This document shows, piece by piece, positions 26,012-32,783 of a stretch of DNA of 64,000 nucleotides. A program made the translations under genes and the position numbers. Below the pieces are notes generated by a model that worked only from the letters and a program-made list of their open reading frames with translations, did no database searches and was not told the DNA's origin. Origin of the DNA: CBDFGK01 sp965247075. Lineage in GTDB: Bacteria; Pseudomonadota; Gammaproteobacteria; Pseudomonadales; Halieaceae. Where the stretch lies: assembly GCA_965247075.1 (NCBI GenBank), contig CBDFGK010000003.1:1612001-1676000 (forward strand), given 5' to 3'. The stretch's first letter is position 1. Each line of letters begins with the position of its first letter.

Positions 26012-26439
26012 CGACTATTAAACGCACGGCACTGTTACCCTATCCGGCCGCACGGCTGTTTGAGCTGGTTAATGATATTGAGTCCTACCCCAGTTATATG
26101 GATGGCTGTGTCGGCGCCCGGGTATTGCATCGAGATGCGCAGATAATTGATGCGCGGCTGGACCTGGCCCGCGGCGGTATTGAGCAGAGTGTTACCACCC
26201 GCAATCGCTGCCTGAACCATCACCTGATTGAGCTGGAATTACTGGAAGGCCCCTTTGAAACCTTCCGAGGCCGCTGGCAGTTTCAAAAATTGGGCGACAT
26301 GGCCTGCAAAGTCAGCCTGGACTTGCAGTTTACATGTAATAACAGCCTGCTGGGCGCGGCGGCGGGTAAACTGTTTGACAGCGTTACCGCTAATCTGGTG
26401 GATGCATTGTCGCGGCGCGCCCGCGATGTGTTGGGATAG
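26008..26439 (+). CDS. ratA: RatA-like START/polyketide-cyclase domain protein
   Basis: A 143-residue SRPBCC-fold protein (Coq10/RatA family). Visible features are LLPYPAARLFELVNDIESYPSYMDGC at the N-terminus and ELELLEGPFETFRGRWQF in the middle. In E. coli RatA has been reported to affect 70S ribosome assembly, while the eukaryotic relatives bind ubiquinone. It is in its usual place between smpB and rnfH and overlaps the preceding transporter gene. Confidence 0.9.
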   Translation: MTTIKRTALLPYPAARLFELVNDIESYPSYMDGCVGARVLHRDAQIIDARLDLARGGIEQSVTTRNRCLNHHLIELELLEGPFETFRGRWQFQKLGDMACKVSLDLQFTCNNSLLGAAAGKLFDSVTANLVDALSRRARDVLG

Positions 26440-26463
26440 CGCCTGCGACTGAGAGAGAGCCCT

Positions 26464-26781
26464 GTGACCGAAGCCGGCATGATTCCCGTAGAAGTAGCTT
26501 ACGCCCTGCCTGACAAGCAGGAGATCGTCATGCTGGAAGTTGAACCCGGCACCACCGCCAGCCAGGCAGCAGAGCGTTCAAATATTGCCCGTTATTTTCC
26601 ACAGATAAAGCTGGCAGGCGCCAGCTTCGGTATTTTTGGCAAGGTGGTGAAAAGTGATTACACGCTACAGGCCGGTGATCGGGTGGAAATCTACCGTCCG
26701 TTGATTGCCGACCCCAAAGAAATACGCAAGCAGCGAGCGGCCCGGGCCAAGCAGCGGCGGGAGAACAAAAAGAACCGTTGA
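26464..26781 (+). CDS. rnfH: RnfH-family (UPF0125) ubiquitin-fold protein
   Basis: A 105-residue beta-grasp protein. It contains MIPVEVAYALPDKQEI, GIFGKVVKSDYTLQAGDRVE and IYRPLIADPKEIRKQRAARA, all characteristic of RnfH/RatB. GTG 26464 follows AGAGAGAG. The basic C-terminus is usual. Function is not established. It is 24 bp downstream of ratA in the same operon. Confidence 0.92.
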   Translation: MTEAGMIPVEVAYALPDKQEIVMLEVEPGTTASQAAERSNIARYFPQIKLAGASFGIFGKVVKSDYTLQAGDRVEIYRPLIADPKEIRKQRAARAKQRRENKKNR

Positions 26782-26790
26782 GCCGAATGT

Positions 26791-26820
26791 GCGGGGTCAG
26801 AGTCTAGACTCTGACCCCGC
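26791..26820. repeat. Perfect 30-bp palindrome of the GGGGTCAGAGT family
   Basis: GCGGGGTCAGAGTCT is followed immediately by its exact reverse complement. It lies in the short gap between the converging rnfH and bamE genes. The core GGGGTCAGAGT recurs in hairpins at 31818-31897 and 40444-40515. It may also act as a bidirectional terminator. Confidence 0.85.
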
Positions 26821-26825
26821 ATCTG

Positions 26826-27200
26826 CTAGCCAGTGCCGGCTTCGGCCGCAGATTCGCCGGCTTCGCCGTCGTCAGTCTCGCCCGGCGCAATAGTGCTGGT
26901 GAAGCGATTGAGGGTGTCGCCCTCAAAAAATACCGTTACGCGATTTTCCTGCTTGATGGTATTGCCATTGCGCACGGTGAAGACATAGTCCCAGCGACTC
27001 TGGTTGAAGGAATCTTCGATCAGTGGGGTGCCGAGAATATAGCGGACCTGACGCCGGGACATGCCGGTCTTGAGTTGGTCGACCATTTCCCGGGTAACAA
27101 TGTTGCCTTGTTCAACGTCTATTCGGTATACCCCTGGGAATCCCCAGGAGCTGCAACCGGCCAACAGGACGATGAGCAAGCATGGCGGCAGGACGCGCAT
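26826..27200 (-). CDS. bamE: Outer membrane assembly lipoprotein BamE
   Basis: A 124-residue SmpA/OmlA-family lipoprotein. The signal peptide ends in the lipobox LLAGC (Cys15). The BamE core follows: NIVTREMVDQLKTGMSRRQV, YILGTPLIEDSFNQSRWDYV and VTVFFEGDTLNRF. BamE is a small subunit of the BAM complex that folds outer-membrane proteins. The acidic/glycine-rich tail after residue 105 extends past the usual length. It is divergent from fur, the standard arrangement. Confidence 0.93.
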   Translation of the reverse strand: MRVLPPCLLIVLLAGCSSWGFPGVYRIDVEQGNIVTREMVDQLKTGMSRRQVRYILGTPLIEDSFNQSRWDYVFTVRNGNTIKQENRVTVFFEGDTLNRFTSTIAPGETDDGEAGESAAEAGTG

Positions 27201-27276
27201 TGAGTAATACTTTCACTTCATTGGCAGGGATGGCATCATACCTCACCAATCCTGTCGAATACAGAGTAGCGGTAGC

Positions 27277-27690
27277 ATGTCCAGAGAAAATAAAGAACTG
27301 CGCAAGGCAGGGCTGAAAGTTACCCTGCCGCGCGTGAAGATTCTGCAAATTCTGGAAGAGGCCAGCCCGGATGTTCAGCACATGAGTGCTGAGGATGTTT
27401 ACCGTGCCCTGTTGGAAGCCGGTGAAGATGTCGGTCTGGCCACGGTTTACCGGGTGTTAACCCAGTTTGAATCGGCCGGGCTGGTGACGCGCCACAATTT
27501 TGAAACCGGGCATTCTGTTTTTGAACTCGCCAAGGGTGAACACCATGATCATATGGTCTGCCTGGAATCCGGCGATGTGATTGAGTTTCTCGACCCTATG
27601 ATTGAAAAGCGCCAGCATGAATTGGCCGCAGAGCACGGCTATGAACTGGTCGATCACGCCTTGGTGTTGTACGTAAGGAAAAAAACCTAG
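27277..27690 (+). CDS. fur: Ferric uptake regulator
   Basis: A 137-residue Fur. It has the winged-helix N-terminus (LRKAGLKVTLPRVKILQIL) and VGLATVYRVLTQFESAGLV as recognition helix. The metal-binding segment is GEHHDHMVCLESGDVIEF. The second cysteine pair common in zinc-structural Fur proteins is absent, as in several gammaproteobacteria. With Fe2+ it represses iron uptake genes. It ends with ACC TAG, immediately followed by an inverted repeat. Confidence 0.95.
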   Translation: MSRENKELRKAGLKVTLPRVKILQILEEASPDVQHMSAEDVYRALLEAGEDVGLATVYRVLTQFESAGLVTRHNFETGHSVFELAKGEHHDHMVCLESGDVIEFLDPMIEKRQHELAAEHGYELVDHALVLYVRKKT

Positions 27691-27708
27691 GGTCGAATTC
27701 ATTCGACC
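27679..27708 (-). terminator. recN terminator, inverted repeat GGTCGAA/TTCGACC
   Basis: GGTCGAA (27691-27697) pairs with TTCGACC (27702-27708) around TTCA. On the minus strand it is followed by a run of seven T residues. It overlaps the recN stop codon and lies between converging fur and recN. The same design (CTAGGGYCGAATTCATTCG) follows hrcA at 31716. Confidence 0.75.
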
Positions 27709-29354
27709 GTCGCCAACATCTCCCGCGCAGCCGCTCGCGTCTTGTCGGTAATATCAATACCGCCCAGCATGCGGGCGACTTCTTCCACTCGCTCTTGCTT
27801 TTGTAATTGGGTCAGTTGCGTCAGCGCCCGGTTCTGGTCTGCTGATCTGGCGACCTGTAAATGCTGGTGACCCTGGGCGGCCACCTGGGGCAAATGCGTC
27901 ACACACAATACCTGGCTGGCGGCCGCCATGGATCGCAACAGTTTGCCGACCACCTCTGCCACTGCGCCGCCAATACCGACATCCACCTCGTCAAATATCA
28001 TGCTGGGCACCGTATTCACGTCTGCCGAGATCACCCCGATGGCCAGGCTGATCCGGGACAGCTCGCCCCCGGAAGCGATTTTTCCCAGCGGTCTGGGGTT
28101 CTGGCCGGGGTTGGTGCTGATCAGAAACTCAACGTCTTCCAGGCCGTGCGGGTGCGGATTGTCGTTGTCGCGAGGATGCAGGGAGATGCTCAGCGTACAC
28201 TGTTCCATGGCCAGTTCAGCCAGTTGTTTTTCAACCCTGCTCTGCAATTTTGCGGCCGCCTTCTTACGGGCCTTACTGAGACTGCCGGCGGCTTTGGCGT
28301 AATCGGTCAGCAGTTGTGCCAATTCAGCGGCCAGCCCTTCGAGGCGAGCATCGCTGCCGGTTAGCCCGTCGAGTTCTTCACGCAGTTCCCGGTGCAGCCG
28401 TGGCAAATCGGGCGCCTGAACCTTGTGTTTGCGAGCGATAACATAAATGCTGTCCAGTCGGCTCTCCACTTCGCCCAGTTTGGCGGGGTTGATTTCTACC
28501 GCATCGAGGTGTTGGCGCAGTGAGTGGCGGGCCTCTTCCAACTGTATGGCGGCACTGTCCAGCAATTCGCGGGCGTCGTTGATGATCTTGCCGGTCAGCG
28601 CATCGTGTTGCAGTGTGTGCAGGGCGGCGCGGGCACCGTCTTCCTGCGCCTCGCACAAGTTCAAGGCAGCCTGGGTGGCGAGTACTATTTGTTCCGCATT
28701 TGCCAACTGCTTTTGCTGGTCTTCCAGCTCGCTCAGCTCGCCGGCTTGCAGGTTGAGGCTGTCCAGTTCTTCTATCTGGTATGCCAGTAATTGTGCCCGC
28801 GCGCCTTGTTCATCGCGGGCGGCGTTTAGCTCATCGAGTTCGCGACGGCGGCGCAGCCAATCAGAGGCCTGTTGTTCCAGTTGCCGCGCCACTTTGCCCT
28901 GGCCGGCGTAATCGTCGAGCATGCGGCGCTGCACATCCCGGCGCAACAGTGATTGGTGGGCGTGTTGGCTGTGAATATCAACCAGCAGCTCGCCCAGTTG
29001 CGAACAATCTTGCAGGGTGCAACTGTTGCCATTGATAAAGGCGCGCGAGCGCCCCTCGCCGGTGATGACTCGATGCAGGATGCATTCGCCGTCAGCCGCC
29101 AATTCTCGACCTTCCAGCCAGCGGTGGGCGGCCTCAATAGCGGAGATATCGAAGGTGGCGGTAATTTCAGCACGTTCGCAGCCGGGCCGCACAGCGGCGG
29201 GGTCGGCGCGGTCGCCCAGACACAGGCCTAAACCGTCCAGCATGATGGATTTACCGGCACCGGTTGCACCGGTTATGACGGTCATGCCCTTGTGAAACTC
29301 CATCTCCAGTTGGTCGACGATGGTGTAGTTGGTGATGTGGAGACGGGTCAGCAT
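27699..29354 (-). CDS. recN: DNA repair protein RecN
   Basis: A 551-residue SMC-like ATPase. Walker A is ITGATGAGKSIML near residue 30. Two coiled-coil arms occupy about residues 155-370, then the signature LGKIASGGELSRISLAI and Walker B MIFDEVDVGIGG. The fold ends with VTHLPQVAAQGHQHLQVAR. RecN helps repair double-strand breaks, usually under LexA control. No SOS box was identified by eye in the 91 bp between recN and hrcA. The length is the family norm. Confidence 0.95.
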   Translation of the reverse strand: MLTRLHITNYTIVDQLEMEFHKGMTVITGATGAGKSIMLDGLGLCLGDRADPAAVRPGCERAEITATFDISAIEAAHRWLEGRELAADGECILHRVITGEGRSRAFINGNSCTLQDCSQLGELLVDIHSQHAHQSLLRRDVQRRMLDDYAGQGKVARQLEQQASDWLRRRRELDELNAARDEQGARAQLLAYQIEELDSLNLQAGELSELEDQQKQLANAEQIVLATQAALNLCEAQEDGARAALHTLQHDALTGKIINDARELLDSAAIQLEEARHSLRQHLDAVEINPAKLGEVESRLDSIYVIARKHKVQAPDLPRLHRELREELDGLTGSDARLEGLAAELAQLLTDYAKAAGSLSKARKKAAAKLQSRVEKQLAELAMEQCTLSISLHPRDNDNPHPHGLEDVEFLISTNPGQNPRPLGKIASGGELSRISLAIGVISADVNTVPSMIFDEVDVGIGGAVAEVVGKLLRSMAAASQVLCVTHLPQVAAQGHQHLQVARSADQNRALTQLTQLQKQERVEEVARMLGGIDITDKTRAAAREMLATVE

Positions 29355-29445
29355 GGCTATCTTATACCGCGTTTACTCAAGGACTTGAACCGGAGAGAGC
29401 ACAAGTGATGGTTTTTTCTGGCCGGGGATTGTTAGAATCGTTGTC

Positions 29446-30486
29446 ATGTCTACTCAGGAAATTTCAGAGCGCGCCCAGCTACTGTTGAAGGCCTTGATCC
29501 AGCGCCATATTCGCGATGGCCAACCCGTGGGTTCCAAGACACTGCTGGAAGAGGCGGGGCTGCCGGTATCCGCAGCCACGGTGCGCACCGTGATGTCAGA
29601 CCTGGAAGAGCGTGGTTACCTGGTTTCTCCACATACCTCTGCCGGCCGCATACCCACTTCGGCGGGTTACCGCCTGTTCGTAGACAGCCTGTTGCAGGTT
29701 AGGCCATTGGACGACCAGGCCATTGCTACCCTGCGTGGTGCGCTGAATCCCGATCTGCCGGCCCGGGAGCTGGTGCAGACAGCTTCCCGGCTGTTGTTCA
29801 CGGTCACCGCGCAGGCGGGGGTGATTACCGTGCCGAGACAGGAATCCAGGCAGTTGCGCCAGGTGGAATTTTTGCCACTGTCGGGTGATCGCGTGCTGGT
29901 AATACTGGTGGTGAATGAACGCGAGGTTCAAAACAGGATTATCCATACCCAGCGGCCCTACACCGAAGAAGAGTTGCGCCTGGCCACCACCCTGGTTAAT
30001 CAGCGCTTCGCTGGTCAGCATGTGGACCAGGTTAAAATGCGGATTCTCGCGGAGATGGAAGCGGACCGTCAGTCTATTGACAAGTATATGCAGGCCACCC
30101 TGGATCTCGCCAGCAAGGCGTTTGAAGGGGATGAGACGACCGAGGAAGGCTACCTGGTGGCGGGTGAAACCCAGCTATTGGAGAGTGCCGCCCCCGAGGA
30201 GTTGGAGCGCTTGCAGGAGTTGTTCGAGAGCTTTCATCGCAAGAAGAACCTGCTGCACCTGCTGGAGCGTAGCACCCGCGCCCAGGGCATCCAGATATTT
30301 ATCGGCGAGGAGGCGGGTTTCGAGGTGTTGGGTGGCTATAGTGTAGTGACGTCGCCATACACCGACGGCAGCCAGACTCTGGGCGTGCTGGGAGTAATCG
30401 GTCCCACCCGCATGGCCTACGAGAAGGTCATCCCCATTGTGGATGTTACGGCGCGCATGTTGTCTTCGGCGTTGGTCAACACCTAG
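29446..30486 (+). CDS. hrcA: Heat-inducible transcription repressor HrcA
   Basis: A 346-residue HrcA. The winged-helix N-terminus (LLLKALIQRHIRDGQPVGSKTLL; SAATVRTVMSDLEERGYL) is followed by SPHTSAGRIPTSAGYRLFVD, the diagnostic motif. The GAF-like C-terminal half ends GVIGPTRMAYEKVIPIVDVT. HrcA represses chaperone genes through CIRCE elements, and no CIRCE copy was seen in this window. The stop codon is part of a CTAG site into which an IS630 has inserted, so the protein end is intact. Confidence 0.95.
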   Translation: MSTQEISERAQLLLKALIQRHIRDGQPVGSKTLLEEAGLPVSAATVRTVMSDLEERGYLVSPHTSAGRIPTSAGYRLFVDSLLQVRPLDDQAIATLRGALNPDLPARELVQTASRLLFTVTAQAGVITVPRQESRQLRQVEFLPLSGDRVLVILVVNEREVQNRIIHTQRPYTEEELRLATTLVNQRFAGQHVDQVKMRILAEMEADRQSIDKYMQATLDLASKAFEGDETTEEGYLVAGETQLLESAAPEELERLQELFESFHRKKNLLHLLERSTRAQGIQIFIGEEAGFEVLGGYSVVTSPYTDGSQTLGVLGVIGPTRMAYEKVIPIVDVTARMLSSALVNT

Positions 30487-30499
30487 TACACAGTATAAC

Positions 30500-31200
30500 T
30501 TAAAATTTCGGATATAATCGCTTCAGTTTGACCCGCGCTTCATCGGTACGAAATTGCCAATCAACCTGGGTTTGTCGATGATTTCTGTCCGTATTCCACG
30601 CAGCCACTTCAGAGCGCATTTTTTCAATGCAATCAATTCGCCCCGCAAGACATTGTCGTTTCAAAACACTGAGCTCAATTTCCGCTATGTTTAGCCAGCT
30701 CCCATGTTTTGGCGTGTAATGTATCTCAAGACGTTCGGCCAACTGTTTGGCTTTCTCAGGTGGAAAAGCCGAGTACAACGATGCCGTATTGTGTGTATTC
30801 AAATTATCCATAACCAGGATGACTTTTTCGGCATCCGGATAGCGTTCTTCAAGCATTTCTTTGGTGAAATGGGCCCAGTCAATCCGTGTCCGTGTGTTGG
30901 TAATTTTTACCTGACGGTGCCCTGCAAGTGGGTTGACCTCAATAAATATATTTGCGACTCCGTTGCGGACATATTCGTCATCCATCAAAACAGGATGGCC
31001 CGGAGCTGCCGGGATAGGTTCGTGCACCTCTCCAATCAATTGCATGCTTGATTCATCCATACAAACAACCGGAAATTCCGGATTGTAAGGGCGCGCATAA
31101 ATATCAAGGACATCCTCCATCGCTGCTACGAAATCAGCATTGTAGTCCGGTGGTATTTTCCAATACTTACTCAGGTGAGGCCTAAGTTCATTTTTTTTAG
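30500..31200 (-). CDS. IS630 transposase orfB (DDE domain)
   Basis: The catalytic half. After the A8 run at about 31193-31200 the frame reads NELRPHLSKYWKIPPDYNAD. Then come VVCMDESSMQLIG (first Asp), VILVMDNLNTHNT (second Asp) and KHGSWLNIAEIELSVLKRQ (Glu region). An independent ATG would be at 31120, but fusion to orfA by frameshifting at AAAAAAAA is more likely, as in other IS630 elements. The start given is the frameshift region. Confidence 0.85.
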
Positions 31201-31632
31201 CGTGTTACATACCGTCATTGGAGAAACACTCGGTACAATTTTCAATTCAACCATCTTCTCCGCAAGTAACCGTACCGTCCATCGCTCTCGACCTTCCGGC
31301 GCTTCTGAACACGCCAGTGCCAATAGCCGAGCTTCAAATTCACCTCCAAATTGAATTGCTCGCGGAGGTGTCTCGCGCCTCTTTCGCTCGATGGCAGCGT
31401 TAAGCCCTTCTTCAATAAATCGTTTTTTTAAATGTTCGAGGCTTCGGGTCGTTTTCCCCAAGGCTTCTGCAACTCTTGCAACAATCCATTTGGGTCCAAA
31501 CTCGCCTGCATCGAGCAGGAGCAAGGCGCGAGAGGATATCACTGTTCTGGCCGCCCTCGTTCCCTTAGTTGAAATAGCCTCCAATTCATTCCGTTCTTCT
31601 TTTGTCAGTGTCACTTTGTAGCGCGGAGCCAT
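31171..31632 (-). CDS. IS630 transposase orfA (HTH domain)
   Basis: A 153-residue N-terminal half, MAPRYKVTLTKEERNEL onward, with two helix-turn-helix-like regions (WIVARVAEALGKTTRSLEHL; TVRLLAEKMVELKIVPSVS). It ends shortly after the A8 slippery run in the orfB-overlapping region, consistent with programmed frameshifting. Confidence 0.88.
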   Translation of the reverse strand: MAPRYKVTLTKEERNELEAISTKGTRAARTVISSRALLLLDAGEFGPKWIVARVAEALGKTTRSLEHLKKRFIEEGLNAAIERKRRETPPRAIQFGGEFEARLLALACSEAPEGRERWTVRLLAEKMVELKIVPSVSPMTVCNTLKKMNLGLT

Positions 31633-31717
31633 GTCGTCACCCTCATTATTGGTTATTGAGGGTAACTATAGCAAACAACCAAGTTATATACGAAGTATTA
31701 AGATTTATGTTGTACTA

Positions 31718-31737
31718 GGGCCGAATTCATTCGGCCC
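31718..31737. repeat. Inverted repeat GGGCCGAA/TTCGGCCC, former hrcA 3' hairpin
   Basis: An 8-bp stem (31718-31725, 31730-31737) around TTCA. Before the IS630 insertion it followed the hrcA stop directly. It has nearly the same sequence and position as the hairpin after fur at 27691. Confidence 0.7.
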
Positions 31738-31827
31738 GGGGTCAGAGCATTCGGCCCGGGGTCAGAGCATTCGGCCCGGGGTCAGAGCATTCGGCCCGGG
31801 GTCAGAGCATTCGGCCCGGGGTCAGAG
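31728..31827 (+). repeat. Five tandem copies of a 20-bp unit
   Basis: CATTCGGCCCGGGGTCAGAG is repeated exactly five times with no spacers. The unit joins the right arm of the preceding hairpin to the GGGGTCAGAG core of the following inverted repeat, suggesting slippage amplification at that junction. Confidence 0.95.
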
Positions 31828-31897
31828 TAAAACCGTCAATTCTGGCCAAGGACATAGGTCTGCCCTTGGCCAGAATTGACGGTTTTACTCTGACCCC
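31818..31897. repeat. 34-bp perfect inverted repeat with 12-base loop
   Basis: Arms at 31818-31851 and 31864-31897 are exactly complementary. The outer part is GGGGTCAGAGTAAAA and the inner part ends TGGCCAAGG. It belongs to the family also seen at 26791 and 40444. It could fold into a very stable hairpin 19 bp upstream of the grpE promoter and may stop read-through from the IS. Confidence 0.95.
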
Positions 31898-31915
31898 ATT
31901 ACTGTGGGCCTGCAC

Positions 31916-31943
31916 CTTGAAAAATTTCCCTCCATCCCCATAT
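31916..31943 (+). promoter_or_regulatory. Sigma-32 heat-shock promoter of grpE
   Basis: CTTGAAA (31916-31922) and CCCCATAT (31936-31943) are separated by 13 bp, an essentially perfect match to the known RpoH consensus (CTTGAAA, 11-16 bp, CCCCATNT). It lies 94 bp upstream of the grpE start. Confidence 0.9.
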
Positions 31944-32037
31944 CACTGAACATAGACATGACTTGGCATGCGGCGCTCTTGGCGGAGTTCCGTTTGCCAC
32001 TTTTTTTGGTTAAAAATTAACGAGTTGGAGTTATATC

Positions 32038-32649
32038 GTGGTCAACGACGAAGAGCAAAAAGCTGACAGCGAGGGGAAGGAAGAAGCAACGGACACGGCT
32101 GCCGACGCGACCCGGGAAGTTATTGAGGATGTCGCCGATGCGGTCGTGGAGATAGCCGAGGCGGTCGAGGACATTGCCGAGGCCGAGATCACCCTGGAGC
32201 ATTTGCAGGATGAACTGGCGCTGGCCAAGGATGCTGCGCTGCGGGCCCAGGCCGAGGCACAAAATGCCCGTCGCCGTTCCGAGCAAGACGTTGAGAAGGC
32301 GCGCAAATACGCTCTCGAGCGCTTCGCCGGTGACCTGCTGCCGGTGGTCGACAACCTGGAGCGTGCCGCGGAAGCGGTTGTCGATTCCGCCGATGAGAAG
32401 GTGAAGTCGATTCACGGGGGTGTCGAACTGACCCTCAAAAGCCTGCTGGATGTGCTCGGCAAGTACAACATTGAAGCGGTCGACCCCACCGGCGAGCCCT
32501 TTGATCCCAATTTGCACCAGGCTATGACCATGGTTCCCAATCCGGATATGGAGCCGAATACGGTTATGGATGTGATGCAGCGGGGTTACACCCTGAGCGG
32601 ACGCCTGATGCGGCCGGCTATGGTGATTGTGAGCAAGGCGCCGGAGTGA
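32038..32649 (+). CDS. grpE: Nucleotide exchange factor GrpE
   Basis: A 203-residue GrpE. It has an acidic disordered N-terminus, a long coiled coil (about 50-110, LEHLQDELALAKDAALRAQA), then FAGDLLPVVDNLERA and the beta domain FDPNLHQAMTMVPNPD, followed by MQRGYTLSGRLMRPAMV. GrpE releases ADP from DnaK. GTG 32038 follows a GTTGGAG site. It begins the grpE-dnaK-dnaJ heat-shock cluster. Confidence 0.95.
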   Translation: MVNDEEQKADSEGKEEATDTAADATREVIEDVADAVVEIAEAVEDIAEAEITLEHLQDELALAKDAALRAQAEAQNARRRSEQDVEKARKYALERFAGDLLPVVDNLERAAEAVVDSADEKVKSIHGGVELTLKSLLDVLGKYNIEAVDPTGEPFDPNLHQAMTMVPNPDMEPNTVMDVMQRGYTLSGRLMRPAMVIVSKAPE

Positions 32650-32682
32650 GGCAGGCCACGTAGGCAAAAATTGATTGAGGCC

Positions 32683-32710
32683 CTTGAATTATGTTGATTG
32701 GGGCCAATAT
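32683..32710 (+). promoter_or_regulatory. Candidate sigma-32 promoter of dnaK
   Basis: CTTGAAT (32683-32689) and GCCAATAT (32703-32710), 13 bp apart, match 6 of 7 and 6 of 8 positions of the RpoH consensus. It is 73 bp upstream of dnaK, giving it a separate heat-shock start. Confidence 0.6.
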
Positions 32711-32783
32711 AGAACCTGTATGTAATGAACATGGTTGGCTGGGCTACACAGGCTGATAGCGACCACAAGAGTGGAGAAAGACA

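Larger units (their letters stand above)
30486..31715 (-). mobile_element. IS630-family element, copy 2, apparently intact
   Basis: A 1230-bp element with ends GTACACAGTATAACTT and, inverted, GTACAACATAAATCTT. It is flanked by a duplicated TA (30484-30485, 31716-31717) within a CTAG site that is the hrcA stop codon. It carries orfA and orfB on the minus strand, joined at an A8 run. It separates hrcA from its own downstream hairpin and from grpE. Confidence 0.93.

Noticed and set aside
31728..31827. Regular 20-bp repeats as a CRISPR array
   Set aside because: Units are contiguous with no spacers, and no cas genes are present.
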